From Parvularcula dongshanensis (GTDB taxonomy: Bacteria; Pseudomonadota; Alphaproteobacteria; Caulobacterales; Parvularculaceae): DNA of 64,000 nt. Position numbers and translations under genes: made by a program. Location: NCBI RefSeq assembly GCF_014199615.1, contig NZ_JACHOB010000005.1:124001-188000 (forward strand). The letters run 5' to 3'. Positions 54,370 through 63,228 of the stretch are shown here, one piece after another (positions within the stretch are counted from its first letter, which is position 1; each line of letters opens with the position of its first letter). The notes under the pieces are model-generated. The model was not told where the DNA came from. It saw nothing but the letters and a program-made list of their open reading frames with translations, and did no database searches.

Positions 54370-56654
54370 CGGGCTTTCTCGACCGTTACCAATCGAAGCT
54401 TGGCATCCGCGTCGTAGTCCCCTCTCTGTTAGCGATCGCGTTGATCGTCGGCATCACCGCGATCGTCAACATTCAAGTGCGCCAGCGGGCGCTTACCACG
54501 CAATTCGCGGGCGACCGGACGTTCCTGACGCAGACGACCGCGCACTCCGCTTCGGTGCCCCTTTACGAGTTCGACGTCGATATCCTCGAAGGCTCGGTCC
54601 AGGCCCTTCTCAACCACCCCGCCGTCGAGGGGGTGAGGATCGCCGACTTCACCGGGAAGCCGATCATCCGGCACGGAACGATCGACGATGCCGCAGGGCA
54701 CTACGTCGAGACCGCCGACATCCTGGCGCCGGACGGTGCAGTCATCGGCCAGTTGACCGTGACCTTCACCGACGGCGCGATCAGGCAAGAGCTGTCGGAC
54801 GCAGCACGGACCTTCGCCGTCGAGATCGTGGTTCTCCTTTGCCTCTTGTCGGCCGTCGTCGTCTGGGCCGTCCGTTCGATCGTCGGACCGGTCAGAGAGT
54901 TGGAGAAAGCCGTGCGCTCGCACGACGGCCGGCAATGGTCGATCGACGTTCCCGGCATCGCACGGAAGGACGAGTTCGGGTCCCTCGCTCGCAGCTTCGC
55001 GGGCATGGCCGACCAGCTTCGTGGCCTCGTCACGGCGCTCGAGGCCCGTGTGGAGGAGCGAACTCGCGACCTGACCGAGGCGACGCAGAAGGCCGAGGCG
55101 GCAAGCCGCGCCAAGTCCGAGTTCCTGGCGACGATGAGCCATGAGATCCGCACACCAATGAACGGTGTCCTGGGCATGTCTGAGATGTTGCTCGAAACGC
55201 CGCTCGACGAGCGTCAGCGACTGTTCGGCGAGACTATCCGTTCCTCCGGCCTCGCTCTTCTGGACGTCATCAACGACATACTGGATTTCTCAAAGGTCGA
55301 GTCGGGCAAGCTCGAGGTCGAGGCCGCTCCGTTCGATTTGCAAGAAGCCGTCGAGGACGTGGCCACGCTGCTGAGCGTGCCGGCGCGGGAGAAAGGGATC
55401 GACCTTCTGGTGCGTTGCGCGCCCGACCTGCCGCAGCGCGTCGTCGGCGACGCCGGGCGGGTTCGGCAGATCGTCACCAACCTCCTCGGCAACGCGATCA
55501 AGTTCACCGAGTCCGGACACGTCCTGGTCGAAGTTTCGAGCGTCGTCGACGAGGAAACGGCGAATTGTGTCGTCGAGGTCGTCGACACCGGGATCGGCAT
55601 TCCAGAAGATCAGCAGCGGCGCATCTTCGAGGCCTTCACTCAGGCCGAACAGTCGACGACGCGCAAGTTCGGCGGCACCGGGCTCGGGCTCAGCATCACG
55701 CGCAAGCTCGTCGAGCTGATGGGCGGCACCGTGGGCGTGACTTCGAATCTGAATGTCGGTTCGCGCTTCCGCGTCGTACTGCCGCTGCCGGTGGCGCCTG
55801 CCGATGCGCACACGACGTCGAACGAGGCCTTCCTCGAAGGCCTCGACGTCGCGCTCCTCACCAATTCTCCTGAACGTCGCGAGATCCTAGCAGAGCGCTT
55901 GAGTAGTTGGGGCGCTCGCGTCGAGCAGTACTCGGAGCAGCCCGACGGGAGCGTCGATGCCGACCTTCTCGTTCTATGGGCCGACGGGCAAGAGAGCGGT
56001 TTGCGTCAACTTAAGGCGGTCAGAGCGGCCCAAGGCGATCGCTCGACCCGCGTTCTCATCCTCACGACCGATGGGGGCGCGGGCTCTGCCCCGCTTCGCG
56101 AAGCGGGGGCGTCGAGTGTGCTGTTCCGGCCGGTGCGGACCAAGACGCTACGCCAAGAGTTGCAGCGGCTCCTGAAGAGTGCCCCGGCCGGGGCGCCCCG
56201 GCCGGTGTCGGCTGACGCCGCGCCCGACACTGTAGCCGTACCGTGCAAACACGCCCGTGTGCTCGTCGCAGAAGATAACGAGGTGAACCGTCTCGTCCTC
56301 GCCAGCCTCATCGATCGCGAGCGCTACGACCTGGTCTTCGCGGAGAATGGGCAGATCGCCTTCGAGACGTTCAAGATGGACCGGTTCGACGCCGTTCTGA
56401 TGGACATATCGATGCCGATCATGGACGGCTACCAGGCGACCGCCAGCATACGACGCTTCGAGCGGGACAACGGCCTGTCACGAACGCCGGTCATCTGCCT
56501 GACGGCGCACGCCATGGCCGACCAGAAGGACGCCTGCCTGCGTGCGGAGATGGACGACTACCTCTCAAAGCCGATCAGGCGGCAAGACCTGCTCGCTCTG
56601 CTGGAGATGTGGACGGGAGAGAAGGACGAGGAGCGAACGGCGCTGAGCGCTTGA
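54366..56654 (+). CDS. hybrid sensor histidine kinase
   Basis: A 762-residue membrane kinase. TM1 is about residues 14-36, a periplasmic loop spans about 37-148, TM2 about 150-172, HAMP 170-222, and a coiled linker follows. HisKA has H259 in [13 protein letters not shown]. The ATPase has the N box [10 protein letters not shown]1 DTGIGIP and G2 GTGLGLSI. Residues about 490-605 form a receiver without a clear acceptor aspartate. The second receiver (630-750) has D680 in [12 protein letters not shown] and K735. There is no HPt domain, so the relay must use one elsewhere. GTG start, coupled to the binding-protein gene. The layout resembles LuxQ with LuxP. Confidence 0.92.
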   Translation: MTGFLDRYQSKLGIRVVVPSLLAIALIVGITAIVNIQVRQRALTTQFAGDRTFLTQTTAHSASVPLYEFDVDILEGSVQALLNHPAVEGVRIADFTGKPIIRHGTIDDAAGHYVETADILAPDGAVIGQLTVTFTDGAIRQELSDAARTFAVEIVVLLCLLSAVVVWAVRSIVGPVRELEKAVRSHDGRQWSIDVPGIARKDEFGSLARSFAGMADQLRGLVTALEARVEERTRDLTEATQKAEAASRAKSEFLATMSHEIRTPMNGVLGMSEMLLETPLDERQRLFGETIRSSGLALLDVINDILDFSKVESGKLEVEAAPFDLQEAVEDVATLLSVPAREKGIDLLVRCAPDLPQRVVGDAGRVRQIVTNLLGNAIKFTESGHVLVEVSSVVDEETANCVVEVVDTGIGIPEDQQRRIFEAFTQAEQSTTRKFGGTGLGLSITRKLVELMGGTVGVTSNLNVGSRFRVVLPLPVAPADAHTTSNEAFLEGLDVALLTNSPERREILAERLSSWGARVEQYSEQPDGSVDADLLVLWADGQESGLRQLKAVRAAQGDRSTRVLILTTDGGAGSAPLREAGASSVLFRPVRTKTLRQELQRLLKSAPAGAPRPVSADAAPDTVAVPCKHARVLVAEDNEVNRLVLASLIDRERYDLVFAENGQIAFETFKMDRFDAVLMDISMPIMDGYQATASIRRFERDNGLSRTPVICLTAHAMADQKDACLRAEMDDYLSKPIRRQDLLALLEMWTGEKDEERTALSA

Positions 56655-56658
56655 AGCC

Positions 56659-57234
56659 GTGATGGTCTTGGCGGTGATGACCCCGCCGATCGGCTCTGCT
56701 AGCCCCGAGCTTCGGGAACGGAACGCCGCCTTGACGCTCTACGACCTCTTCATCCTCGGCGTCCTCGTCATGTCGATCGGCTTCGGCTGGATCCGCGGCG
56801 TGCTGCGCGAAGGCGTGACGCTGATCGCGATCGCGGGCGGGGCCCTTCTCGTCTGGGCCTTCGCCACGCGGAGCGTTCGCATCCTCGGGGGAAGCCTACC
56901 GGTGTCGGTCGTCGTGATCCTCGTCCTCTTCACCCTGGGATTCCTGACCGTTACCCTCGCGCTGGAGATCATCCTGCGGCGCTTCGGCTCGGTCCATCCG
57001 AGCGGTATGGATCGGTTGACGGGCGCCGTCTTCGGCGCGCTTCGCGGCTGGTTTCTCGTCGGGCTGACGACGCTAGGCGTCCTCGCCTATTACGACCGGA
57101 ACGACCTGCCCGCCTTCCTTTCCGAGGCGGCCTTCGGCGACCTCGCCACGTCGACCGCGGACACGCTAGGCGCGCTTGGGATTGACGGGCGCGCACCCGA
57201 GGCCGAATCGGAGGATGAACTCACACCCCTCTGA
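56659..57234 (+). CDS. cvpA: CvpA family membrane protein
   Basis: A protein of up to 191 residues with four hydrophobic segments. The family start pattern, TLYDLFILGVLVMSIGFGWIRGVLREG, is clear, as is FGALRGWFLVGL later. CvpA is linked to envelope and biofilm phenotypes; its mechanism is unclear. The true start is uncertain: GTG at 56659 gives 24 extra residues, ATG at 56680 gives 17, and TTG at 56731 would match the family N-terminus best. It lies four bases after the kinase gene and upstream of purF, the usual order. Confidence 0.85.
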   Translation: MMVLAVMTPPIGSASPELRERNAALTLYDLFILGVLVMSIGFGWIRGVLREGVTLIAIAGGALLVWAFATRSVRILGGSLPVSVVVILVLFTLGFLTVTLALEIILRRFGSVHPSGMDRLTGAVFGALRGWFLVGLTTLGVLAYYDRNDLPAFLSEAAFGDLATSTADTLGALGIDGRAPEAESEDELTPL

Positions 57235-57319
57235 ATGGTCCTCCGGGAGGTTTCGGAATGATAATGCGTGCTTCGCCGTTCGCGTCCATACCTCACGCCC
57301 CCAGCACGGAGCTCTGCCC

Positions 57320-58882
57320 ATGACAGCGCGAACCGCGACGCCCCGGACCGACATGGCCCGCCCCCGCCCGTCCGAGGCAGCCGCCCGTTTCCTGCGGCGC
57401 GAGGCCCGCGCGGCCGCTAGGCAGTTCGCCGTTCCCCGGGCGCTGAACGAGGAGTGCGGGGTCTTCGGCATCATCGGCGCACCGGACGACGACGCGGGGG
57501 TGAAGGTCGCGCTCGGTCTGCACGCGCTCCAGCACCGCGGGCAAGAAGCGTGCGGCATCACGACCTATGACGGCGAGCGCTTCTACTCCGACAAGAAGCT
57601 GGGACTCGTCGCTCACGGCTTCACCGACGCTTCGACCTTGGACAAGCTTCGGGGTTCGGCCGGGATCGGGCACACGCGCTACTCGACGACTGGCGGGTCG
57701 GAGATGCGCAACGTCCAGCCACTCTACGCCGACCTGGACCGGGGCGGCTTGGCGGTCGCGCATAACGGCAATCTGACCAACGCCCATACGCTTCGAGCCG
57801 ACCTCATTCGCAAGGGCTCGATCTTCCACACGACCTCCGACTCCGAGCTCTTCGTGCAGCTCGCCGCGCTGTCACGCGGGATGTCGATGGTCGACAAGGT
57901 CACCGACAGCTTGCATTCGGTCGAAGGCGCGTATGCGCTGACGGTTCTCACCCAAGATGCCCTCCTCGGCGTGCGCGACCCCAAGGGCATTCGTCCCCTC
58001 GTGCTCGGCAAGCTCGGCGACGCGCCGGTCCTCGCTTCGGAGTCTTGTGCGTTCGACCTGATCGGCGCCGAGTTCGTTCGTGACGTCGAGCCGGGGGAGA
58101 TGGTCATCTGCCGAGCCGACGGCACGGTCGAAAGCCGCCACATCTTCGCTCAGCGGCGGGCCCGCCCCTGCATTTTCGAGCTGATCTACTTCGCGCGGCC
58201 GAACAGCTTCATCGACGGCGAGAGCGTTTACGACCTTCGCAAACGCCTCGGACGGAAGCTCGCCGAGGAGAGCCCCAGCGGAGCGGATCTCGTCGCGCCG
58301 ATCCCGGACTCCGGCGTGCCCGCAGCGATCGGCTACGCGCAACGTTCCGGGCTTCCCTACGAGATGGCGTTGATCCGCAGCCACTACTCCGGCCGGACCT
58401 TCATCGAGCCGTCGCAGCAGATCCGGGAAGCCGGAGTGGCGCGCAAGCACTCCGCCAACACCGGTGTCGTGGCCGGCAAGCGCGTCGTCCTGATCGACGA
58501 CAGCCTCGTGCGCGGTACCACCAGCCGGAAGATCACCTCGATGCTCCGCGAGGCGGGCGCACGCGAGGTGCACTTCCGCATCGCATGCCCGCCCATCGTC
58601 TACCCCGACTTCTACGGCATCGACACGCCCAGCCAGCAAGAACTGATGGCCGCGAACCATTCGATCGACGAGATGTGCGAGATGATCGGCGCGGACAGCC
58701 TCGCCTTCTTGTCGCTCGACGGGCTGTACACCGCGCTCGGCAAGGGACCGCGCTCCTCGCAGGAGCCCGCCTTCACCGATCACTGCTTCACCGGCGACTA
58801 CCCGACGGCCCTGACCGATCAGGATGCGCTCTCGCGTTCCGCCAAGATCGAGCAGCTGAGCCTTCTTCGCGAGACGAGTTGA
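57320..58882 (+). CDS. purF: amidophosphoribosyltransferase
   Basis: A 520-residue PurF catalysing the first step of purine synthesis. A 45-residue N-terminal extension precedes the nucleophile C46 in NEECGVFGI, which must be exposed by propeptide removal. The glutaminase site continues with LHALQHRGQEACGI and GHTRYSTTG. The PRPP loop is VVLIDDSLVRGTTSRKI. Cysteines in RARPCIFELIYF and IACPPIVYP match Fe-S ligand positions of the Bacillus type, but the C-terminal CxxC pair appears reduced to one cysteine (TDHCFTGDYPT). The ATG at 57320 follows GGAG. Confidence 0.95.
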   Translation: MTARTATPRTDMARPRPSEAAARFLRREARAAARQFAVPRALNEECGVFGIIGAPDDDAGVKVALGLHALQHRGQEACGITTYDGERFYSDKKLGLVAHGFTDASTLDKLRGSAGIGHTRYSTTGGSEMRNVQPLYADLDRGGLAVAHNGNLTNAHTLRADLIRKGSIFHTTSDSELFVQLAALSRGMSMVDKVTDSLHSVEGAYALTVLTQDALLGVRDPKGIRPLVLGKLGDAPVLASESCAFDLIGAEFVRDVEPGEMVICRADGTVESRHIFAQRRARPCIFELIYFARPNSFIDGESVYDLRKRLGRKLAEESPSGADLVAPIPDSGVPAAIGYAQRSGLPYEMALIRSHYSGRTFIEPSQQIREAGVARKHSANTGVVAGKRVVLIDDSLVRGTTSRKITSMLREAGAREVHFRIACPPIVYPDFYGIDTPSQQELMAANHSIDEMCEMIGADSLAFLSLDGLYTALGKGPRSSQEPAFTDHCFTGDYPTALTDQDALSRSAKIEQLSLLRETS

Positions 58883-58933
58883 TCGCGGGTCCGTCGGGCG
58901 GAGCGGACTGGTCCGTTCCGCCCGGTGGCGGAG

Positions 58934-60053
58934 CTACTCCTCCGCGCTCTTCTCGCCGCCGACTCGCTGCGCGAGCGCGGCTGCCATGAAGGGGTCGAGA
59001 TCGCCGTCGAGGACGTTGTCCGGACTCGGACTCTCGACGCCCGTCCTGAGGTCCTTGACCATCTGGTAGGGCTGCAGGACGTAAGATCGGATCTGGTGGC
59101 CCCAGCCGATGTCGGTCTTGCTGGCCGCCTCGGCGTTCGCCGCCTCCTCGCGCCGCTGCAGTTCCTGCTCGTAGAGCCGCGCGCGGAGCATGTTCCAGGC
59201 GGTCGCGCGGTTCTTGTGCTGCGAGCGTTCGGACTGGCACTGAACGACGATGCCGGTCGGGATGTGGGTGATCCTGACGGCGCTGTCGGTCGTGTTGACG
59301 TGCTGTCCGCCAGCGCCGGACGCGCGGTAGGTGTCGATGCGGCAGTCGCTCTCGTTCACCTCGACCTCGATCGCGTCGTCGACCACCGGGTAGACCCAGA
59401 CGCTGGCGAAGCTCGTGTGGCGCTTGGCGTTCGAATCGAACGGGCTGATCCGGACGAGGCGGTGAACCCCGCTCTCGGTCTTGAGCCAGCCATAGGCGTT
59501 CTCGCCTTTGACGAGGACGGTCGCGGATTTGATGCCCGCCTCCTCGCCCGCGGACTCCTCGATGACCTCGGCCTTGTAGCCGTGCTGCTGCGCCCAGCGG
59601 ACGTACATCCGCAGGAGCATCCCGGCCCAGTCGTTCGACTCCGTGCCGCCGGCGCCCGAGTTGACCTGTAGGTAGGTATCATTGGCGTCGGCCTCGCCGG
59701 AGAGGAGCGCTTCAAGCTCCGCTGCCTGCGCACGGATGCGCAGGTCGGTCAGCGAAGCCTGGATCTCGTCGAGCGCACCGCCGTCGCCCTCCGCGTCGGC
59801 CATCTCGGCGAGCTCGAGGTTGTCCGACAGCTCGGTGTCGATGCCGGTGAGCGCGGTGATCGCGTTCTCGAGCTTGGTCCGCTCGCGCATCAGCTTTTGC
59901 GCTTCATCGGGGTCGTCCCAGAGCGAGGGGTCCTCTGCGAGGTCGTTCAGCTCGGCGAGGCGGGTGTTGGCGACGTCCCAGTCAAAGACGCCTCCTCAGC
60001 AGGGACAGCGATTGCCTCACCTGCTCAGCTTCGTGGTTGATCTCGGCGCGCAA
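58934..60053 (-). CDS. prfB: peptide chain release factor 2 with programmed +1 frameshift
   Basis: RF2 of 372 residues, made from two frames. The zero frame starts at TTG (60053-60051), with GGAGGA upstream, and encodes [19 protein letters not shown] and RRRL before TGA at 59984-59982. The site reads AGGAGGCGTCTTTGAC: an internal Shine-Dalgarno-like element, a CTT slippery codon, and the TGA stop that RF2 itself recognises. After the shift, translation continues at 59983 with [19 protein letters not shown]. The body has the GGQ motif in [12 protein letters not shown] and the SPF stop-recognition loop in [11 protein letters not shown]. This is classical autoregulation and not a broken gene. 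Confidence 0.95.
59981..59996 (-). promoter_or_regulatory. RF2 recoding site
   Basis: AGGAGGCGTCTTTGAC on the minus strand. The AGGAGG stimulator pairs with 16S rRNA three bases from the CTT-T shift site, as in E. coli prfB. Low RF2 lengthens the pause at TGA and raises the shift rate. Confidence 0.95.
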
Positions 60054-60123
60054 GACGCGTCCTCCGTCTGTCTAAGAAGGCGTGAGGTAGAAGGCCGACG
60101 GCGACGCCGCAAGCCGTTCGGCA

Positions 60124-60480
60124 TCAACCGTTCGGTTGGCGGAGAACCTCGGCGAGGGCGTCCTGCGGCACGGGTTTGGGCAGCACGGTGACGCCGAGAC
60201 TGTCGAGCCGCGCGTTCCGTTCGTCGTAACCGCTGGCGACCACGGCTCGGCCGCCCCGGCCGACCCAGTCCTGAACCAAAGGTACGCTACTGATACCGTC
60301 GAGGTTGAGGTCGAAGACGACGAGATCGTAGGTCCCGTCCGTGAGCTTCGCACGCGCGGTGTCGAAGTCGCCCGCGATCTCGACGCTACGGGCACCGACA
60401 TCGTAGAGGGCATCTTCGAGCCCCATGGCGATCAGCATGTCGTCCTCGATCACGAGGATCGATGGTCCCTCCCCCGGCAT
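60124..60480 (-). CDS. single-domain response regulator
   Basis: A 118-residue receiver with no output domain. The acidic pocket is VIEDDMLIAMG, the acceptor is D57 in VVFDLNLDG, the switch serine is in VVASGYD, and the lysine is K102 in LPKPVP, so it should be phosphorylatable. The sequence resembles the FdhD/CpdR-like stand-alone receivers common in alphaproteobacteria. It begins two bases after the mrcA stop and precedes prfB by 70 bases. Its kinase and partner are unknown. The hybrid kinase about 4 kb away lacks an HPt, so a direct link is not implied. Confidence 0.88.
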   Translation of the reverse strand: MPGEGPSILVIEDDMLIAMGLEDALYDVGARSVEIAGDFDTARAKLTDGTYDLVVFDLNLDGISSVPLVQDWVGRGGRAVVASGYDERNARLDSLGVTVLPKPVPQDALAEVLRQPNG

Positions 60481-60482
60481 GA

Positions 60483-63122
60483 TCAGTATATTCCCCCAAG
60501 ATCGTCGGTAATGCTCTCGTCGCCGCGGCCCTGATCGGCGAGGCTCGCCCCGCTGTCGAAGCGCCGGTCACCATATATATCGTCCTCGGCCTTGAAGGCT
60601 TCAAGGATGACGTTCGTTTCGCCCGGTTGCGCCGGACGGCCGGTCCGGGCGTTCACCCGAACGAGCCGAATGCCCGACGGGGCGCGGAAGGGCACGACCG
60701 TCTCTCCCTCGAGCGCGTCGGCCATGAAGCGTCCGAAGATCGGCGCGGAGACGATGCCGCCGCCCTCGCCCTCGCCCATCGTCGCGGGCGTGTCGAAGCC
60801 GACATAGATACCCACGGCCAGGTCGGGGCTGAACCCGACGAACCACGCATCGCGGTAGTCGTCGGTCGTCCCCGTCTTGCCGGCGAGCGGCACGTTGCGG
60901 TCGACATAGTTGTTCACCCGAGTGCCGGTGCCGCGGTCGATGACGCCCTCCATGATGGATACCATCTGATAGGCCGTACGCGGATCGATCACCTGCTTGC
61001 GGTCGTCCGCCAGAAGGGGTTCCGGCTGATCGTCCCACTCCTCGACGTTGCACGCTTCGCAGTGGCGCTCGTCGCGAGCGTAGACGGTGTGACCGTAACG
61101 GTCCTGGACCCGGTCGATCAAAACCGGATCGATTGCCTTCCCGCCGTTGACGAACTGCGCGTAGGCCGTCGTCAAGCGCATCAGCGTCGTCTCACCGGCG
61201 CCGAGCGAGATCGCGAGCTCGCGCGGCAGCTGATCGGAGACGCCGAAGCGTTCGGCGACGTCGATGATGCGGCCGATGCCGAGATCTTGCGCCAAGCGGG
61301 CCGTCATCGTGTTGCGCGACTTCTCGATGCCGAGCCGCAGGGTCGACTCGCCGTAGAAGCGGCCGGCCACGTAGTTGCCCGGCTTCCACCACTCGCCATT
61401 GAGACCCGGCGCCACGAAGGGCGCGTCCAGGACGATCGAGGACGGCGTGTAGCCCGCTTCGAGGGCGGCAGCGTAGACGAAGGGCTTGAAGGTCGAGCCG
61501 GGCTGGCGCCAAGCCTGGGTCGCCCGGTTGAACTCGGAAAGGCCGAAGCTGTAGCCACCGACCATGGCGAGGACGCGCCCCGTGTGCGGATCGATGGCGA
61601 CGATGCCGCCGTTCACGCCGGGCACCTGCCGCAGGGAGAGCGTCACCTTGCCCGCCGTCTCCGTCGGCAGGACGTAGACCACGTCGCCTTCGGATAGAAC
61701 GTCCGTCACCGCCGTCAGCATGGGGCCGCGTGCGTTCGGCCCGGCATACTCCCGCGCCCAATGATCGCCCTCGTCCGGGCAACTCTCGCAGCGAGTAAGA
61801 TCCGAGAGCGGAAGCGTGCCGGTACGGCCGTCCGGCAACCCTATCCGAGCGGCATCGCGGCCGGCTTCGAGCACCACACCCACTTCCCACGGCGCGAGGT
61901 CGTCCGAGGCCTTCCAGTTCTCGTAGAGGTCCGAACGCGCTTCGTTCAGAGCCTGTTGCCAGACGAAGGGTGGTTGTTCCTCGCCGGTCTGCTCGGCGTG
62001 CTCTCCGAGGTTCGCAGGCAGATCGATCGTTGTCAGCGGCCCCCGCCAACCGTGGCGCCGGTCATAGTCCTCGAGCCCCGCACGCAGCGCGCGTTGCGCG
62101 GCGTCCTGAAGGCGCGGATCCAAGGTCGCGCGGATCGACAGCCCCTCGTCGTAGAGCGCTTCGACGCCATAACGGCTTGCGATCCGCCGCCGCACATCCT
62201 CCGCGAAGTACTCGGAGTCCGACGACCGCGCCCCTAGGGGCGGCGAGATATGCGCACCGAGCGGTGCCGCCTGGTACTCCTCGACTTCCGCCTCGCTGAG
62301 GTAGCCGTTCTCACCCATCTGTCCGAGGATCCAGTTGCGCCTCGCGATCGCGCGGTCCGCCTGCCGGACCGGATGGTAGTTCGACGGCGCCTTCGGCAGC
62401 GTTGCGAGGTAGGCCGCCTCGGCGGGATTCAGCTCGTCGAGCGGCTTGTCGAAGTAGTTCAGCGCCCCTGCCGCGACGCCGTAAGAGCGGTTCCCGAGGT
62501 AGATCTCGTTCAAGTAAAGTTCGAGGATCTGGTCCTTGGTGAAGGCCCGCTCCATGCGCCGCGCGATCAGTGCCTCTTTGACCTTCCGCTCGATTTTGCG
62601 GTCGGAGGTCAGAAGGAAGACCTTTGCGACCTGCTGCGTGATGGTCGATGCGCCGACGACCCTTTGCCCCTGAATGACCCGCGGCAGGTTCGACTTGACG
62701 AAGGCGAGCGGGTCGATGCCGGAATGTTCGTAGAAGTTCTTGTCCTCGGCCGACATGAAAGCCTGCTTCACCACGTCCGGGATCGCCTCGGCAGGCACGA
62801 AGAGGCGCCGCTCCCGTGCGAACTCGGCGACGAGGCTACCGTCGCCTCCGTGTACGCGCGTGGTCACGGCGGGTTCGTAGTCGGCGAGGACTTCGTAGTC
62901 CGGCACGTCGAGCTTGCTGATGTAGGACCAGGCGTAGAACCCGGCGCCGACCGCAGCGATCACGCCGAGGATGCACAAGACGCCGAAGATGCGCAGCGCC
63001 AGCCGCAGCTTGCTCTTCTTCTTGCGCGGCGCGCGCTGCGGTTCGTCGTAGAGGGGCTCTGCCGCGAAGAGGTCTTCTTCGGGCTCGTCATACGCCCTTC
63101 GGCGCGAATCAGTGATCGTCAT
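60483..63122 (-). CDS. mrcA: penicillin-binding protein 1A
   Basis: An 879-residue bifunctional class A PBP. A charged cytoplasmic tail is followed by one membrane anchor (about residues 42-66). The GT51 glycosyltransferase has E126 in SAEDKNFYEHSGIDP and the GASTITQQVAK motif. The transpeptidase has S543 in PGSTFKPF, SRN at 602-604 and KTGTT at 749-753. Between the domains lies an OB-like insert. Two CxxC pairs, C445/C448 (RCESC) and C688/C691 (HCEAC), are notable in a periplasmic protein. It polymerises and crosslinks peptidoglycan. amiC lies just upstream. Confidence 0.96.
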   Translation of the reverse strand: MTITDSRRRAYDEPEEDLFAAEPLYDEPQRAPRKKKSKLRLALRIFGVLCILGVIAAVGAGFYAWSYISKLDVPDYEVLADYEPAVTTRVHGGDGSLVAEFARERRLFVPAEAIPDVVKQAFMSAEDKNFYEHSGIDPLAFVKSNLPRVIQGQRVVGASTITQQVAKVFLLTSDRKIERKVKEALIARRMERAFTKDQILELYLNEIYLGNRSYGVAAGALNYFDKPLDELNPAEAAYLATLPKAPSNYHPVRQADRAIARRNWILGQMGENGYLSEAEVEEYQAAPLGAHISPPLGARSSDSEYFAEDVRRRIASRYGVEALYDEGLSIRATLDPRLQDAAQRALRAGLEDYDRRHGWRGPLTTIDLPANLGEHAEQTGEEQPPFVWQQALNEARSDLYENWKASDDLAPWEVGVVLEAGRDAARIGLPDGRTGTLPLSDLTRCESCPDEGDHWAREYAGPNARGPMLTAVTDVLSEGDVVYVLPTETAGKVTLSLRQVPGVNGGIVAIDPHTGRVLAMVGGYSFGLSEFNRATQAWRQPGSTFKPFVYAAALEAGYTPSSIVLDAPFVAPGLNGEWWKPGNYVAGRFYGESTLRLGIEKSRNTMTARLAQDLGIGRIIDVAERFGVSDQLPRELAISLGAGETTLMRLTTAYAQFVNGGKAIDPVLIDRVQDRYGHTVYARDERHCEACNVEEWDDQPEPLLADDRKQVIDPRTAYQMVSIMEGVIDRGTGTRVNNYVDRNVPLAGKTGTTDDYRDAWFVGFSPDLAVGIYVGFDTPATMGEGEGGGIVSAPIFGRFMADALEGETVVPFRAPSGIRLVRVNARTGRPAQPGETNVILEAFKAEDDIYGDRRFDSGASLADQGRGDESITDDLGGIY

Positions 63123-63228
63123 GCTCCGCCCCTGCGTGTGCGATTACTCTTGCCCGGATGCCCCCGAGCGACAACCAAGCTTTCGGTTAGGAATGCTGGT
63201 CCGGAAAGATGGCGAGAGGACGGCCCCC

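Noticed and set aside
57176-57319. Longer N-terminus for purF starting at 57176
   Set aside because: It would overlap cvpA and adds residues without similarity. The ATG at 57320 has a ribosome binding site and already leaves a long propeptide.
58934-59890. A truncated or frameshifted, inactive prfB
   Set aside because: The break is exactly the CTT-TGA-C recoding site with an upstream AGGAGG, and the joined product has full RF2 length.
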